A stretch of 64,000 nucleotides of DNA from Piscinibacter sp. (GCA_016706565.1 JADJJI010000011.1:620001-684000); one strand, 5' to 3'; positions 1 to 11,437 are shown, counted from the first letter of the stretch. The notes: generated by a model not told the origin, from the sequence alone. Program-made: numbers and translations.

Positions 1-60
1 CTGGCTCGCCAGCAGCCCGAGAGCAGCTGGCGCCTGGCCCGGCAGCAGGCGCTGCTCTAG
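1..60 (+). CDS. C-terminal tail of an unidentified protein (partial)
   Basis: Frame 1 is open from the window edge to a TAG at 58-60, giving about 19 residues that end in RQQALL. Nearly every third codon position is G or C, as in the surrounding real genes, which supports true coding. The gene starts outside the window and converges on the dehydrogenase at 73-1353 with only 12 bp between them. Too little is visible to assign a function. Confidence 0.5.
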   Translation: MARQQPESSWRLARQQALL

Positions 61-72
61 GCCGCCTGGGGG

Positions 73-1353
<1,281 letters not shown>

Positions 1354-1372
1354 GCGAATTTTCCTTCTTCTC

Positions 1373-2380
1373 TCAAGCTTTGAAATAGCTGCGATACCAC
1401 TGCACGAAGCGGCCGACGCCGTCGGTCACCGGCGTGGCGGGGCGGAAGTCGGTCCACGACTCCAGCTCGGACACGTCGGCCGAGGTGGCGGGCACGTCGC
1501 CATCCTGCAGCGGCAGGTATTCCTTCTGCGCGGTCTTGCCGAGCGCGCCCTCGATGGCCTCGATGAAGGCCATCAGCGGCACCGGGTCGTTGTTGCCGAT
1601 ATTGAACACGCGGTACGGCGCGTTGCTGCGCGCCGGATCGGGAGCGGCAGCGTCGAAGCCGGCATCCACCGTGGCCGGGCGGTCGAGCACGCGCACCACG
1701 CCCTGGGCGATGTCGTCGATGTAGGTGAAGTCGCGCACCATCTTGCCGTGGTTGAACACCTTGATCGGCTCGCCGGCGAGGATCGCCTTGGTGAACAGGA
1801 ACAGCGCCATGTCGGGCCGGCCCCAGGGGCCGTACACCGTGAAGAAGCGCAGGCCGGTGGTCGGCAGGCGGAACAGGTGGCTGTAGGTGTGCGCCATCAG
1901 CTCGTTGGCCTTCTTGGTGGCGGCGTACAGGCTGACCGGGTGGTCGATGTTGTGGTGCTCCGAGAACGGCATCGCGGTGTTGCCGCCGTAGACGCTCGAG
2001 CTCGACGCATAGGCCAGGTGCTGCACCGCGTTGTGCCGGCAGCCCTCGAGGATGTTGGTGAAGCCGACGATGTTGCTGTCGATGTAGGCGTGCGGGTTGA
2101 CCAGCGAGTAGCGCACGCCGGCCTGCGCCGCCAGGTGCACGACGCGGTCGAACTTCTCGTCGGCGAACAGTTTCGCCATGCCTTCGCGGTCGGCTACGTC
2201 CATCTTGACGAAGCGGAAGCCGGCGTGCGGCGTCAGGCGGGCCAGCCGGTCCAGCTTGAGCTGCACGTCGTAGTAGTCGTTCAGGTTGTCCAGACCGACC
2301 ACGCTGTCGCCGCGGGCGAGCAGGATCTGCGACACGTGCATGCCGATGAAGCCGGCGGCGCCGGTGACGAGGACTTTCAT
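1373..2380 (-). CDS. NAD-dependent epimerase, UDP-glucuronate 4-epimerase (CapI/GAE) family
   Basis: Short-chain dehydrogenase/reductase predicted to interconvert UDP-glucuronate and UDP-galacturonate, or the matching N-acetyl forms. The 335-residue protein has the NAD motif TGAAGFIG near residues 6-13, an SSSSVYG serine region near 127-132, and the YxxxK pair Tyr152/Lys156 in LYAATKKAN. The [16 protein letters not shown] segment is typical of the CapI/UDP-glucuronate epimerase branch. I chose the ATG at 2380, which puts the Rossmann strand at the N-terminus. A TTG at 2407 would add nine residues unlike the family. The dehydrogenase follows after 19 bp, so the pair probably acts in sequence: oxidation at C6, then epimerisation at C4. 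Confidence 0.88.
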   Translation of the reverse strand: MKVLVTGAAGFIGMHVSQILLARGDSVVGLDNLNDYYDVQLKLDRLARLTPHAGFRFVKMDVADREGMAKLFADEKFDRVVHLAAQAGVRYSLVNPHAYIDSNIVGFTNILEGCRHNAVQHLAYASSSSVYGGNTAMPFSEHHNIDHPVSLYAATKKANELMAHTYSHLFRLPTTGLRFFTVYGPWGRPDMALFLFTKAILAGEPIKVFNHGKMVRDFTYIDDIAQGVVRVLDRPATVDAGFDAAAPDPARSNAPYRVFNIGNNDPVPLMAFIEAIEGALGKTAQKEYLPLQDGDVPATSADVSELESWTDFRPATPVTDGVGRFVQWYRSYFKA

Positions 2381-2488
2381 GGTGGTATTTGGTTCGCTGC
2401 GGGCCAAGGCCCTGGGGTCAATAGGGATTGTCCTTGAAGGCGGGCCGCAAACGCACCCGCCCGTTCAGGGGCATGTGTGGTGGCGCAA

Positions 2489-3937
2489 CTACTTCACGCG
2501 ACCGTAGGTGTCTTCGAAACGAACGATGTCGTCCTCGCCGAGATAGCTGCCGGATTGCACTTCGATGATCTCCAGCGGCACCTTGCCGGGGTTGGCCAGG
2601 CGGTGCGTCTCGCCCAGCGGGATGTAGGTGCTCTGGTTCTCCGACAGCAGGATCACCTTGTCGCCACAGGTGACCTCCGCGGTGCCGCTGACGACGATCC
2701 AGTGTTCGGCGCGGTGGTGGTGCATCTGCAGGCTCAGCGAGGCGCCCGGCTTGACCAGGATGCGCTTGACCTGGAATCGTTCGCCCGAATCGATGCTGTC
2801 GTACCAGCCCCAGGGGCGGTGCACCTGGCGATGCAGCGTCTGCTCGCTGCGGCCGGCGCGGTCGAGTTCGGCGACGATCTGCTTGACCTCCTGGCTTCGG
2901 CTGCGATCGGCGACGAGCACGGCGTCGGGTGTCTCCACCACGACGACGTTATCGAGCCCGACCACGCCGACCAGGCGGCTGGCTGCGTGCACGAGCGAAT
3001 TGCGGCTGTCGCGAAGCAGCACGTCGCCGTGGCTGGCGTTGCCGGCGGCATCCTTCGAACTGACCTGCCAGACCGCCTCCCAGGCGCCGAGGTCGTTCCA
3101 GCCGGCGGCCAGCGGCACCATGCGCAGCGAGAAGGCGCCCGGTTCGGCGGCAATCGGCTCCATCACGGCGTAGTCGATCGATTCGGACGGGATCGCGGCG
3201 AACGCCTCGCGGCCGGGTCGCACGAAGGCGGCGTCGAGGCTGCGTGCCAGCCACGCCGCACGCGTGGCCGCCGCGATGTCGGCGCGGCAGCGTTCGATCG
3301 CTGCCAGCCACACCGAGGCGCGCACCACGAACATGCCGCTGTTCCAGAAGTACCGGCCCTCGGCCAGGTAGCGCTGGGCCGTCGCGAGGTCGGGCTTCTC
3401 GACGAAGCGCTCCACCCCCGTGCCGTCGGCCGCACTCGAGGCCTTGATGTATCCGTAGCCGGTTTCGGGGCGATCGGGCAACACGCCGAGGATGACGATG
3501 GCGCCGTCGGCCGCCAGGCGCACAGCACGTTGCAGCGCCGCGGTGAAGGCCCTCTCGTCGACGACCGTCTGGTCGGCTGGCGTGACGGCCAGCACCGGGT
3601 CGGCGCCCGAGTCGAGCGCCTGCAGGGCGGCCAGCGTCATGGCCGGTGCGGTGTTGCGCCCCATGGGCTCGAGCAGCAGTGTCGCGCCGCCGATCTGGAT
3701 CTCGCGCAACTGCTCCAGCACCAGGAAGCGGTGCTCCTCGTTGCCGACCACGCAGGTGGGGGCGACGTGGATGTCCGGTGCGGCCAGCGAAGCGAGGCGC
3801 TGCGCCGCCTGCTGGAACAGGCTTCGGTCGCCCTGAAGCACCAGGAACTGCTTGGGAAACTGCGCTCGCGAAAGAGGCCACAGCCGCGTGCCGCTGCCTC
3901 CGGCCATCACCACGGGTTGGAGGTCGATGGGCGTCAT
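2489..3937 (-). CDS. manC: Bifunctional mannose-1-phosphate guanylyltransferase / mannose-6-phosphate isomerase
   Basis: Makes GDP-mannose from mannose-1-phosphate and GTP, and probably also interconverts fructose-6-P and mannose-6-P. The 482-residue length fits the bifunctional type II PMI-GMP family (AlgA, XanB, CpsB). The N-terminal nucleotidyltransferase shows GGSGTRLWPLSR (residues 13-24) and FPKQF. A FVEKPD sugar-binding motif lies mid-protein. The C-terminal third, from about residue 375 (HRPWGWYDSI), is a cupin with the metal-binding QMHHHRAEHW stretch and the late GETHRL motif. The gene lies 7 bp downstream of galE on the same strand. It supplies GDP-mannose while its neighbours supply UDP-hexuronic acids. 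Confidence 0.93.
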   Translation of the reverse strand: MTPIDLQPVVMAGGSGTRLWPLSRAQFPKQFLVLQGDRSLFQQAAQRLASLAAPDIHVAPTCVVGNEEHRFLVLEQLREIQIGGATLLLEPMGRNTAPAMTLAALQALDSGADPVLAVTPADQTVVDERAFTAALQRAVRLAADGAIVILGVLPDRPETGYGYIKASSAADGTGVERFVEKPDLATAQRYLAEGRYFWNSGMFVVRASVWLAAIERCRADIAAATRAAWLARSLDAAFVRPGREAFAAIPSESIDYAVMEPIAAEPGAFSLRMVPLAAGWNDLGAWEAVWQVSSKDAAGNASHGDVLLRDSRNSLVHAASRLVGVVGLDNVVVVETPDAVLVADRSRSQEVKQIVAELDRAGRSEQTLHRQVHRPWGWYDSIDSGERFQVKRILVKPGASLSLQMHHHRAEHWIVVSGTAEVTCGDKVILLSENQSTYIPLGETHRLANPGKVPLEIIEVQSGSYLGEDDIVRFEDTYGRVK

Positions 3938-3944
3938 GGGCGGT

Positions 3945-4994
3945 TCAGGAAAGAGACCGGCTCAGCGGCGCAGCTTCGAACCCGTTCGGGTTCATCGACT
4001 GCCAGCGCCAGCTGTCGACGCACATCGCGTCGAGGTCTCGCGTGGCGCGCCAGCCGAGCAGGCGCTCGGCGAGCGACGGGTCAGCGTAGCACGCGGCCAC
4101 GTCGCCGGGGCGGCGCGGCATGATCGTGTAGGGGACACGGCGCCCGCTGGCGCGCTCGAAGGCCTGCACCACCTCGAGCACGCTGTGGCCGCGGCCGGTA
4201 CCCAGGTTGACGGTCAGCGACCGGCCGTCGCCGAGCAGCCGCTGCAGCGCGGCAACATGGCCTTCGGCGAGGTCGAGCACGTGGATGTAGTCGCGCACGC
4301 CGGTGCCGTCGGGCGTGTCGTAGTCGTTGCCGTAGACGCTGAGCCTCTCGCGCAGGCCCACGGCGACCTGCGTGACGTAGGGCATCAGGTTGTTCGGGAT
4401 GCCCTGCGGTGCCTCGCCGATCAGCCCGCTTGCGTGCGCGCCCACGGGGTTGAAGTAGCGCAGCAGCGCGATCGCCCAGCCCGGCTCGGAGCGCTCCAGG
4501 TCGCGCAGGATGTCCTCGCCCATCAGCTTGGTGGCGCCGTAGGGATTGGTGGACGACAGCGTTGAATCTTCTGTGATCGGCAGCCGCTCCGGCTGGCCGT
4601 ACACCGTTGCGCTGGAGCTGAACACCAGGCGCCGGCAGCCATGGCGCTGCATCGTGCTGGCCAGCGTGACCAGGCCGCCGACGTTGTTGCGGTAGTAGGC
4701 CAGCGGCTTGGCGCTGCTCTCGCCCACCGACTTGAAGGCAGCGAAGTGCACCACGGCATCGATCCGGTGGCGCAGGAAGAGCGACTCCAATGCGGCCTCG
4801 TCGCACACGTTCATGCGCTCGAAGTCCGGCCGCTGCCCCGACAGGCGCTCGAGCCGGTTCAGCACCTCGGGCGAACTGTTCGAGAAGTCGTCCAGCCCGA
4901 GCACACGCAGCCCTGCGGCCTGCAGGGCCAGCCAGGTGTGCGAGGCGATGTAGCCGGTGGCGCCGGTGAGGAGGATGGTGGGGGCGTGGTTCAT
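3945..4994 (-). CDS. galE: UDP-glucose 4-epimerase
   Basis: Interconverts UDP-glucose and UDP-galactose (or the N-acetyl forms) using bound NAD. The start is the ATG at 4994, which gives 349 residues beginning with the Rossmann strand. The longer open frame to 5114 runs into the ubiJ start and has no conserved residues. Motifs are TGATGYIASH (residues 10-19; Ala17 replaces the usual third glycine), SSSATVYG, NPYGATK with the catalytic Tyr and Lys, LRYFNPVGAH, and the C-terminal GVRDYIHVLDLAEGH typical of GalE. It is the first gene of the minus-strand sugar-nucleotide operon and is divergent from ubiJ, with a 92-bp intergenic region. Confidence 0.92.
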   Translation of the reverse strand: MNHAPTILLTGATGYIASHTWLALQAAGLRVLGLDDFSNSSPEVLNRLERLSGQRPDFERMNVCDEAALESLFLRHRIDAVVHFAAFKSVGESSAKPLAYYRNNVGGLVTLASTMQRHGCRRLVFSSSATVYGQPERLPITEDSTLSSTNPYGATKLMGEDILRDLERSEPGWAIALLRYFNPVGAHASGLIGEAPQGIPNNLMPYVTQVAVGLRERLSVYGNDYDTPDGTGVRDYIHVLDLAEGHVAALQRLLGDGRSLTVNLGTGRGHSVLEVVQAFERASGRRVPYTIMPRRPGDVAACYADPSLAERLLGWRATRDLDAMCVDSWRWQSMNPNGFEAAPLSRSLS

Positions 4995-5074
4995 CGGTTC
5001 GGTGTCGGCGGATTCTGGGCCCGGCCCCTTCGCGAGCCGCCCTTGAATCTGGGGGGACATTGTGACGCCGTGCC

Positions 5075-5080
5075 TACAAT
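5075..5080 (+). promoter_or_regulatory. -10 element TACAAT, predicted leaderless promoter of ubiJ
   Basis: TACAAT ends six bases before the ubiJ ATG at 5087. Transcription would therefore begin on or next to the start codon, and there is no room for a ribosome-binding site. No clear -35 element is visible at the usual spacing. Confidence 0.5.
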
Positions 5081-5086
5081 CCGTGA

Positions 5087-5641
5087 ATGCTGCACAGCTT
5101 GCAAGCGCTCGCATCGACGGCGGTCATCGAGCGCGCCATCCTCCTCGCCAACCATCTGATCGCCAGCGAACCCGTGGCCGCCCAGCGCCTGCGTGAGCAC
5201 AGCGGGCGCAGCGTGCTGCTGCACCTGGAGGGCTGGCCGTCGCTGCTGCCGGCCCTGCCGCCGCTGGCCCTGCGCTTCACCGCCGCCGGCCTGATCGAGT
5301 GGTGCGGCGACGAGCTGCCCGAGGCGCCCGACCTGCGCGTCTCGGTGGATGCCTCCAACCCCGCCCTGGCCCTGGTGCGCACGCTGGCCGGCGACAAGCC
5401 GCGCATCGAGGTCGCCGGCGACGCGCAGCTCGCCACCGACGTCAACTGGCTGTTCGACAACCTGCGCTGGGACTTCGAGGACGACCTCGCCCGCCTGGTC
5501 GGCGATGCGCCGGCGCGCGAGCTGTCGCGCTTCGGGCGCAGCGTGGCCGGCGCGATGCGCGAGGCGGTGCGCGCCATCGGCAACGTGGCCTCGCGCCTGC
5601 GCGGCGGGGCCGACGAAGGTGGCGGATCGAATCCGCGATGA
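5087..5641 (+). CDS. ubiJ: Ubiquinone biosynthesis accessory factor UbiJ (SCP2-domain)
   Basis: 184-residue member of the UbiJ/SCP2 family. In Escherichia coli UbiJ is an assembly and lipid-binding factor of the soluble complex that finishes ubiquinone synthesis. The protein has the family's C-terminal [18 protein letters not shown] segment (about residues 118-135) followed by a basic helix and a short Gly-rich tail. The ATG at 5087 sits six bases after a TACAAT box and lacks a Shine-Dalgarno sequence, so the message is probably leaderless. Its stop overlaps the ubiB start as ATGA, the usual ubiJ-ubiB coupling in proteobacteria. Confidence 0.85.
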   Translation: MLHSLQALASTAVIERAILLANHLIASEPVAAQRLREHSGRSVLLHLEGWPSLLPALPPLALRFTAAGLIEWCGDELPEAPDLRVSVDASNPALALVRTLAGDKPRIEVAGDAQLATDVNWLFDNLRWDFEDDLARLVGDAPARELSRFGRSVAGAMREAVRAIGNVASRLRGGADEGGGSNPR

Positions 5642-7206
5642 GGCACGTCGGCCGGCTGATCTTCATCTGCGTCACGGTTCTGCGTTACGGGCTGGACGAG
5701 CTGGCGCTGTCCAGCTTCCGCCAGCGCTGGGTGCGCGCCCTGGTGCGCGTGCTGACCATCGGACGCCGCCTGGACCTGCCGCGCGGCGTTCGTCTGCGCC
5801 TCGGGCTGGAGCGGCTCGGGCCCATCTTCGTCAAGTTCGGCCAAGTGATGTCGACCCGGCGCGACCTGCTGCCGCCCGACTACGCCGAAGAGCTCGCCAA
5901 GCTGCAGGACCGTGTGCCGCCGTTCCCGGCGGCGCAGTCGCGCGCGCTGGTCGAAAAAGCCTTCGGCAAGCCGATCGACGACATCTTCGCCAGCTTCGAT
6001 GCCGAGCCGGTGGCCAGTGCCTCGATCGCACAGGTGCATTTCGCCACGCTGAAGAGCGGCCGCGAGGTGGCGGTGAAGGTGCTGCGCCCGGGCATGCTGG
6101 AAGTCATCGACGACGACCTCACGTTGATGCGCACGCTCGCGGTGTGGGTCGAGCGGCTGTCGGTCGACGGCAAGCGGCTGAAGCCGCGCGAGGTGGTGGC
6201 CGAGTTCGACAACTACCTGCACGACGAGCTCGACCTGGTGCGCGAGGCCTCCAACGCCGCGCAGCTGCGCCGCAACATGGAGGATCTGCGCCTGGTCATG
6301 GTGCCCGAGATGATCTGGGACCTGTGCACCCAGGGCGTCATCGTCATGGAGCGCATGAAGGGCCTGCCGATCAGCCAGGTCGACCGTCTGCGCGAGGCGG
6401 GCGTGGACATCAAGAAGCTGGCCCGCGACGGCGTGACGATCTTCTTCACGCAGGTGTTCCGCGACGGCTTTTTCCACGCCGACATGCACCCCGGCAACAT
6501 CCAGGTCAGCGTTGCGCCGGCCACCTTCGGTCGTTACATCGCGCTCGATTTCGGCATCGTCGGCACGCTCACCGAGTTCGACAAGGAGTACCTGGCGCAG
6601 AACTTCATCGCCTTCTTCCGCCGCGACTACAAGCGTGTGGCCGAACTGCACGTCGAGAGCGGCTGGGTGCCGCCGGAGACGCGTGTCGATGCGCTCGAAG
6701 GGGCGATCCGCGCGGTCTGCGAGCCGCACTTCGACCGGCCGCTGAAGGACATTTCGCTCGGCCAGGTGCTGCTGCGCCTGTTCCAGACCTCGCGGCGCTT
6801 CAACGTCGAGATCCAGCCGCAGCTGGTGCTGCTGCAGAAGACGCTGCTCAACGTCGAGGGCCTGGGCCGCGAGCTCGACCCCGACCTCGACCTGTGGAAC
6901 ACCGCCAAACCCTTCCTCGAGCGCTGGATGAACGACCAGATCGGCTGGCGCGGCCTGGCCGAGCGGTTGAAGAACGAGGCCCCGCGCTACGTGCAGATGC
7001 TGCCCGAGCTGCCTCGGCTGATCCATCAGGCGCTGCGGTCGCGCCAGGGCAATGACCGCGCGGCGCTCGAGGCACTGCTGCTCGAGCAGCAACGCTCCAA
7101 CCGGTTGTTGCGGGCGGTCGTCGTGATGCTCGCGCTGTCGATCGCGCTGGGCCTGGCCGGCGCCGTGCTGGCATGGCTGCTGCCCGGACTCAGCGGCCAG
7201 CCTTGA
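5638..7206 (+). CDS. ubiB: Ubiquinone biosynthesis regulatory protein kinase-like UbiB
   Basis: Membrane-anchored atypical kinase/ATPase (ABC1/ADCK family) needed for ubiquinone synthesis. The ATG at 5638 overlaps the ubiJ stop (ATGA) and gives 522 residues, a normal UbiB length. Visible motifs include the family KFGQ motif ([16 protein letters not shown], about residues 63-78), an Ala-rich nucleotide loop in ASIAQVHFA, the catalytic-loop-like FHADMHPGN, and DFG in LDFGIVG. The last 40 residues form two hydrophobic helices that anchor the protein in the inner membrane. The 3' end overlaps the convergent potF-like gene by 17 bp. Confidence 0.94.
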   Translation: MRHVGRLIFICVTVLRYGLDELALSSFRQRWVRALVRVLTIGRRLDLPRGVRLRLGLERLGPIFVKFGQVMSTRRDLLPPDYAEELAKLQDRVPPFPAAQSRALVEKAFGKPIDDIFASFDAEPVASASIAQVHFATLKSGREVAVKVLRPGMLEVIDDDLTLMRTLAVWVERLSVDGKRLKPREVVAEFDNYLHDELDLVREASNAAQLRRNMEDLRLVMVPEMIWDLCTQGVIVMERMKGLPISQVDRLREAGVDIKKLARDGVTIFFTQVFRDGFFHADMHPGNIQVSVAPATFGRYIALDFGIVGTLTEFDKEYLAQNFIAFFRRDYKRVAELHVESGWVPPETRVDALEGAIRAVCEPHFDRPLKDISLGQVLLRLFQTSRRFNVEIQPQLVLLQKTLLNVEGLGRELDPDLDLWNTAKPFLERWMNDQIGWRGLAERLKNEAPRYVQMLPELPRLIHQALRSRQGNDRAALEALLLEQQRSNRLLRAVVVMLALSIALGLAGAVLAWLLPGLSGQP

Positions 7207-8317
7207 AATTCGTGAAGGTGCGCGTCTGCACGCGGCGGATGTCCTGCGGCAGGCTGTCGGGAGCGGTCATCCGCGCCAGCTCCTGAGGGCCCGGAAAGAT
7301 CGACTTGTTCTCAGCCACGTCCTTCTTGACGAACTTGAGCGAGGCCCGGTTCGGGTTGGCATAGAACACCTTGTTCGTCAGCGACGCATGCACCTCGGGG
7401 CGCAGGATGTAGTTGATGAACAGATGCGCGTTCTTCGGGTGCGCCGCATCGGCCGGGATGGCCATCGAGTCGAAGAACAGCGTGGCGCCGCTGGGCGGCA
7501 CCAGGGCCTGGATGTCGTTGCCGTTCTTGGCCTGCAGCGCCCGTGCGCGCGCGATGTTGATGTCGCCGGAGTAGCCCATCACCGCGCACAGCTGCCCGCC
7601 CGCCAGTTCTTCGATGTAGCCCGACGACGAGAAGCGCGTCACATAGGGCCGCACCTTCTTGAGCATCTCGCCGGCCGGCGGGTAGTCGGCCGCAGTGCGG
7701 CTGAAGCCGGGCTTGCCCACGTACAGCAGGGCCACGGGCAGCACCTCGGAGGCCGAGTCCAGGAAATTCACGCCGCAGCCCTTGAGCCTGGACGCGTACT
7801 TCGGGTCGAACAGCAGCGACCAGGGGTTCTCGGGCATCGGCAGGTCGCCCAGCGCCTTCTTCACCTTGGCGGTGTTGATGCCCACGGTGACGAAGCCCCA
7901 CATCCAGTTCACCAGGTGCTCGTTGCCCGGGTCCAGCTTGGCCATCTGCTCGAGAATGGCCGGATCGAGGTTGCCCCAGTTGGTCAACAGCGAACGATCC
8001 AGCTTCTGGAAGAGCTTGGCCTCGATCTGCTGCTTGGCGAAGTGCGCGCCAGGCACCACGATGTCATAGCCGGTCTTGCCGGCCACCAGCTTGGCGTGGA
8101 GGATTTCGTTGTTGTCGTAGTTGTCGTAGTTGACCTTGATGCCGGTTTCCTTCTCGAAGTTCTTGATCGTGTCGTCGGCGATGTAGTCGGACCAGTTGTA
8201 GATGTTCAGGACCTTCGCTTCCGGGCCGGCGGCAAGGGCAGAATCCGCCATGCCGGCGGTGACGATCCACGTGGCGCAGGCTGCGGCGGTGAAGAACTTG
8301 ACGGTGCGGCGAATCAC
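7190..8317 (-). CDS. Periplasmic spermidine/putrescine-binding protein (PotF/SpuD-like)
   Basis: Substrate-binding component of a polyamine ABC transporter. Of the 375 residues, about 29 form a cleavable signal peptide (ending near DSALAAG). The mature protein starts with the polyamine-binding signature [15 protein letters not shown], followed by [18 protein letters not shown] and the [10 protein letters not shown] segment. All are characteristic of PotF/PotD. No ATPase or permease gene lies next to it, so it must work with components encoded elsewhere or act alone. It overlaps ubiB tail to tail. Substrate choice among putrescine, spermidine and related amines cannot be read from sequence. 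Confidence 0.88.
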   Translation of the reverse strand: MIRRTVKFFTAAACATWIVTAGMADSALAAGPEAKVLNIYNWSDYIADDTIKNFEKETGIKVNYDNYDNNEILHAKLVAGKTGYDIVVPGAHFAKQQIEAKLFQKLDRSLLTNWGNLDPAILEQMAKLDPGNEHLVNWMWGFVTVGINTAKVKKALGDLPMPENPWSLLFDPKYASRLKGCGVNFLDSASEVLPVALLYVGKPGFSRTAADYPPAGEMLKKVRPYVTRFSSSGYIEELAGGQLCAVMGYSGDINIARARALQAKNGNDIQALVPPSGATLFFDSMAIPADAAHPKNAHLFINYILRPEVHASLTNKVFYANPNRASLKFVKKDVAENKSIFPGPQELARMTAPDSLPQDIRRVQTRTFTNFKAGR

Positions 8318-8448
8318 ATCGAACTCCTGTAGAGGTTGGACGCAAACGAATGGCGGGATTTTAGGTTGACCCGCGCCGGAGCCCCGCGCGCCGCGACTCG
8401 GCCGCAGCAGCGCATCCGGTCACCTGCAGCCGCCGCGCGCCGGCATCG

Positions 8449-8454
8449 TACAAT
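8449..8454 (+). promoter_or_regulatory. -10 element TACAAT upstream of the fmdB-like gene
   Basis: TACAAT lies 34 bp before the ATG at 8489, in the 171-bp region divergent from the potF-like gene. This leaves a short leader carrying an AAGG ribosome site, unlike the leaderless arrangement at ubiJ. The assignment rests on the hexamer alone. Confidence 0.4.
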
Positions 8455-8488
8455 TGACGTTTTTTCCTGCCGAATCAAGGGTTTAGCC

Positions 8489-8815
8489 ATGCCGATCTAC
8501 GCCTACCGCTGTGCGGCCTGTGGCCACGCGAAGGACGTGCTGCAGAAGATCTCCGACCCGGTGCTGACCGACTGCCCGGCGTGCGGTGCTTCGAGCTTCC
8601 AGAAGCAACTCACCGCGGCCGGCTTCCAGCTCAAGGGATCGGGCTGGTACGCAACCGATTTCAAGGGCGGCGGTGCCGCGGCGCAGCCAGCCGCTGGCGC
8701 GACCCCACCCGCCGACGCGGCGGCGCCTGCGGCCGCGCCGGCCGCCGGCGGCGACAGCTCCGGCTCGAGCGGGACCGCCTCCGGCGGTTGCGGCGCGTCC
8801 TGCGCCTGCCACTGA
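8489..8815 (+). CDS. FmdB/CxxC zinc-ribbon protein
   Basis: Small cytosolic protein of the FmdB family. Residues 1-42 form a zinc ribbon with two CxxC pairs (YRCAACGH and DCPACG). The rest is unusual: a low-complexity Ala/Pro/Gly-rich linker (about 55-92) ends in a second Cys cluster, CGASCACH, at the extreme C-terminus. FmdB proteins are often described as putative regulators, but their role is not established. The gene starts the DUF502-aspS cluster, with 22 bp to the next gene. Such a gene just before DUF502 and aspS is, to my knowledge, a common Burkholderiales arrangement. Confidence 0.8.
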   Translation: MPIYAYRCAACGHAKDVLQKISDPVLTDCPACGASSFQKQLTAAGFQLKGSGWYATDFKGGGAAAQPAAGATPPADAAAPAAAPAAGGDSSGSSGTASGGCGASCACH

Positions 8816-8837
8816 GCGGCTCCAACCCGGAACTCCC

Positions 8838-9485
8838 GTGAAGAAATACCTGCTCGCCGGCCTGCTGGTCTGGCTGCCGCTGACGCTCACCGTCTGGGTG
8901 CTCACCTCGGTGCTCGGCGTGCTCGACGGCGTGTTCGGCTGGTTCATCTCGGCCACGCAGGCCGTGCTGCCGATGGCCGCCACCGCGCCGCTCGAGGCGC
9001 TGCGGCACATCCCGGGCCTCGGCGTGATCGTCACGCTGGTGGCGCTGCTGCTGACCGGCGTGTTCGCCACCAACATCGTCGGCCAGTGGTGGCTGAAGCA
9101 GGGCAGCCGGCTGCTCAACCGCATCCCGATCGTCAAGTCGATCTACAACTCGATCAAGCAGGTCTCCGACACGCTGTTCTCCAGCAGCGGCAACGCCTTC
9201 CGCGAGGCGGTGCTGGTGCAGTACCCGCGCGAAGGATCGTGGACGATCGCCTTCGTCACCGGCAAGCCCGGCGGCGAAGCGGCGCATCACCTGGTGGGCG
9301 AGTACCTCAGCCTGTACGTGCCGACCACGCCGAACCCGACCTCGGGCTTCTTCCTGATGGTGCCGCGCCGCGACGTCATCGAGCTCGCGATGAGCGTGGA
9401 CGAGGCCCTCAAGTACGTCATCTCGATGGGCGTGGTGGCGCCGCCGATGGGCGCCGTCGCCGAGGTAATCCCGGCCCGAAATTGA
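8838..9485 (+). CDS. DUF502 family membrane protein
   Basis: 215-residue protein starting at GTG 8838; the longer upstream frame only shadows the fmdB-like gene. Two hydrophobic segments lie near residues 5-30 (YLLAGLLVWLPLTLTVWVL) and 55-75 (VIVTLVALLLTGVFATNIVG). A soluble part follows with the family-typical IPIVKSIYNSIKQ and PTTPNPTSGFF motifs. The molecular function of DUF502 is unknown. The protein is probably in the inner membrane with its C-terminal domain in the cytosol. It lies between the zinc-ribbon gene and aspS on the same strand. Confidence 0.82.
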   Translation: MKKYLLAGLLVWLPLTLTVWVLTSVLGVLDGVFGWFISATQAVLPMAATAPLEALRHIPGLGVIVTLVALLLTGVFATNIVGQWWLKQGSRLLNRIPIVKSIYNSIKQVSDTLFSSSGNAFREAVLVQYPREGSWTIAFVTGKPGGEAAHHLVGEYLSLYVPTTPNPTSGFFLMVPRRDVIELAMSVDEALKYVISMGVVAPPMGAVAEVIPARN

Positions 9486-9487
9486 TT

Positions 9488-9509
9488 GGGCACTGCGTGC
9501 GCAGTGCCC
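9488..9509 (+). terminator. Strong hairpin after the DUF502 gene
   Basis: GGGCACTGC (9488-9496) and GCAGTGCCC (9501-9509) form a perfect 9-bp stem with a GTGC loop two bases after the DUF502 stop. No T-run follows, so it may be an attenuating or RNA-stabilising hairpin, not a classical terminator. Confidence 0.45.
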
Positions 9510-9590
9510 CACCGCCCCACCCGCTGGTCCCACATTGAACGCGCGCGGCCCGATGCGCCGCCCGCCCCGAACAGAACCCGGAGTCAAACC

Positions 9591-11381
9591 ATGAGAACCA
9601 CCTACTGCGGCCTCGTCAGCGAGGCCTTGCTCGGCCAGACCGTCACCCTGATGGGCTGGGCCCACCGCCGCCGCGACCATGGCGGCGTGATCTTCGTCGA
9701 CCTGCGCGACCGCGAAGGCATCGTCCAGGTCGTCTGCGATCCCGACCGCGCCGACATGTTCAAGGTCGCCGAGGGCGTGCGCAACGAGTTCTGCCTGAAG
9801 ATCGTCGGCAAGGTGCGCGAGCGGCCGGCCGGCACCATCAACGCCAACATCACCAGCGGCAAGATCGAGGTGCTGTGCCACGAGATCGAGGTGCTCAACC
9901 CCAGCGTCACGCCGCCGTTCCAGCTCGACGACGAGAACCTCTCGGAGACCACGCGCCTGACGCACCGCGTGCTCGACCTGCGTCGCCCGCCGATGCAGCG
10001 CAACATGATGCTGCGCTACCGCGTGGCGATGGAGGTGCGCAAGTTCCTCGACGCCAACGGCTTCATCGACATCGAGACGCCGATGCTCACCAAGAGCACG
10101 CCCGAGGGCGCGCGCGACTACCTCGTGCCCAGCCGCGTGCACGACGGCATGTTCTTCGCGCTGCCGCAGAGCCCGCAGCTGTTCAAGCAGCTGCTGATGG
10201 TGGCGGGCTTCGACCGCTACTACCAGATCACCAAGTGCTTCCGTGACGAAGACCTTCGTGCCGACCGCCAGCCCGAGTTCACGCAGATCGACATCGAGAC
10301 CTCGTTCCTCACCGAGGAAGAGATCCGCACGATGTTCGAGGGCATGATCCGCAGCACCTTCGAGCACGCCATCGGCGTGAAGCTGCAGGACTTCCCGGTG
10401 ATGAAGTACGCCGACGCGATGCGCCTGTACGGCTCCGACAAGCCCGACCTGCGCGTCAAGCTCGAGTTCACCGAGCTGACCGACTGCATGAAGGACGTCG
10501 ACTTCAAGGTGTTCTCCGGCCCGGCCAACGCCGAGGACGGCCGCGTCGTCGCGCTGCGCATCCCCGGCGGCGGCGAGATGAGCCGCGGCGAGATCGACGG
10601 CTACACCGAGTTCGTGAAGATCTACGGCGCCAAGGGCCTGGCCTGGGTCAAGGTCAACGACGTGGCCAAGGGCCGCGAGGGCCTGCAGAGCCCGATCGTG
10701 AAGAACCTGCACGACAAGGCCATCGCCGAGATCCTCGCGCGCACCGGCGCGGCCTCGGGCGACCTGATCTTCTTCGGCGCCGACAAGGCCAAGGTGGTCA
10801 ACGACGCCATCGGCGCGCTGCGTGTGAAAGTCGGCCACAGCGAGTTCGGCAAGTCGCGCGGCCTCGTGCAGGGCCAGTGGGAGCCGCTGTGGGTGGTCGA
10901 CTTCCCGATGTTCGAGTACGACGACGACGCGCAGCGCTGGAACGCGGTGCACCACCCGTTCACCAGCCCGAAGGACGGCCATGAAGACTGGCTCGAGACC
11001 GACCCGGGCCGCTGCATCGCCAAGGCCTACGACGTGGTGCTCAACGGCATCGAGCTCGGCGGCGGCTCGGTGCGTATCCACCGCGAAGAGGTGCAGAGCA
11101 AGGTGTTCCGCGCGCTGAAGATCAACGCCGAGGAGGCGCAGCTGAAGTTCGGCTTCCTGCTCGACGCGCTGAAGTACGGCGCGCCGCCGCACGGCGGCAT
11201 CGCCATCGGCCTGGACCGCTTCGTGATGCTGATGACCGGCGCCGAGAGCCTGCGCGACGTGATCGCCTTCCCGAAGACGCAGCGTGCGCAGGACCTGCTG
11301 ACCAACGCGCCCAGCCCGGTCGACGAGAAGCAGCTGCGCGAGCTGCACATCCGGCTGCGCAACGTGCAGGCGGCTGGCTGA
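9591..11381 (+). CDS. aspS: Aspartyl-tRNA synthetase
   Basis: Class II aminoacyl-tRNA synthetase charging tRNA-Asp (possibly also tRNA-Asn, which sequence reading alone does not settle). The ATG at 9591 follows a GGAG ribosome site and gives 596 residues, normal for bacterial AspRS. An N-terminal OB-fold anticodon domain (about 1-110; [19 protein letters not shown]) comes first. The catalytic core follows with [10 protein letters not shown], motif 2 ([19 protein letters not shown]), the bacterial insertion domain, and motif 3 ([13 protein letters not shown]) near the C-terminus. A rho-independent terminator lies 30 bp after the stop. Confidence 0.97.
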   Translation: MRTTYCGLVSEALLGQTVTLMGWAHRRRDHGGVIFVDLRDREGIVQVVCDPDRADMFKVAEGVRNEFCLKIVGKVRERPAGTINANITSGKIEVLCHEIEVLNPSVTPPFQLDDENLSETTRLTHRVLDLRRPPMQRNMMLRYRVAMEVRKFLDANGFIDIETPMLTKSTPEGARDYLVPSRVHDGMFFALPQSPQLFKQLLMVAGFDRYYQITKCFRDEDLRADRQPEFTQIDIETSFLTEEEIRTMFEGMIRSTFEHAIGVKLQDFPVMKYADAMRLYGSDKPDLRVKLEFTELTDCMKDVDFKVFSGPANAEDGRVVALRIPGGGEMSRGEIDGYTEFVKIYGAKGLAWVKVNDVAKGREGLQSPIVKNLHDKAIAEILARTGAASGDLIFFGADKAKVVNDAIGALRVKVGHSEFGKSRGLVQGQWEPLWVVDFPMFEYDDDAQRWNAVHHPFTSPKDGHEDWLETDPGRCIAKAYDVVLNGIELGGGSVRIHREEVQSKVFRALKINAEEAQLKFGFLLDALKYGAPPHGGIAIGLDRFVMLMTGAESLRDVIAFPKTQRAQDLLTNAPSPVDEKQLRELHIRLRNVQAAG

Positions 11382-11410
11382 GCGGAGCGAGTCGACTGAT
11401 GCAGAATTCC

Positions 11411-11437
11411 GGGGCGCGTCCGATCGCGCCCCTTTTT
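11411..11437 (+). terminator. Rho-independent terminator of aspS
   Basis: GGGGCGCG (11411-11418), a six-base loop, CGCGCCCC (11425-11432) and then TTTTT (11433-11437). This is the best classical terminator in the window. It ends only eight bases before the nudB GTG at 11446. Confidence 0.85.

Noticed and set aside
5074-7092. A 672-codon frame opposite ubiB
   Set aside because: It is antisense to a clear UbiB, has a His/Val/Gln-rich composition, and no family match.
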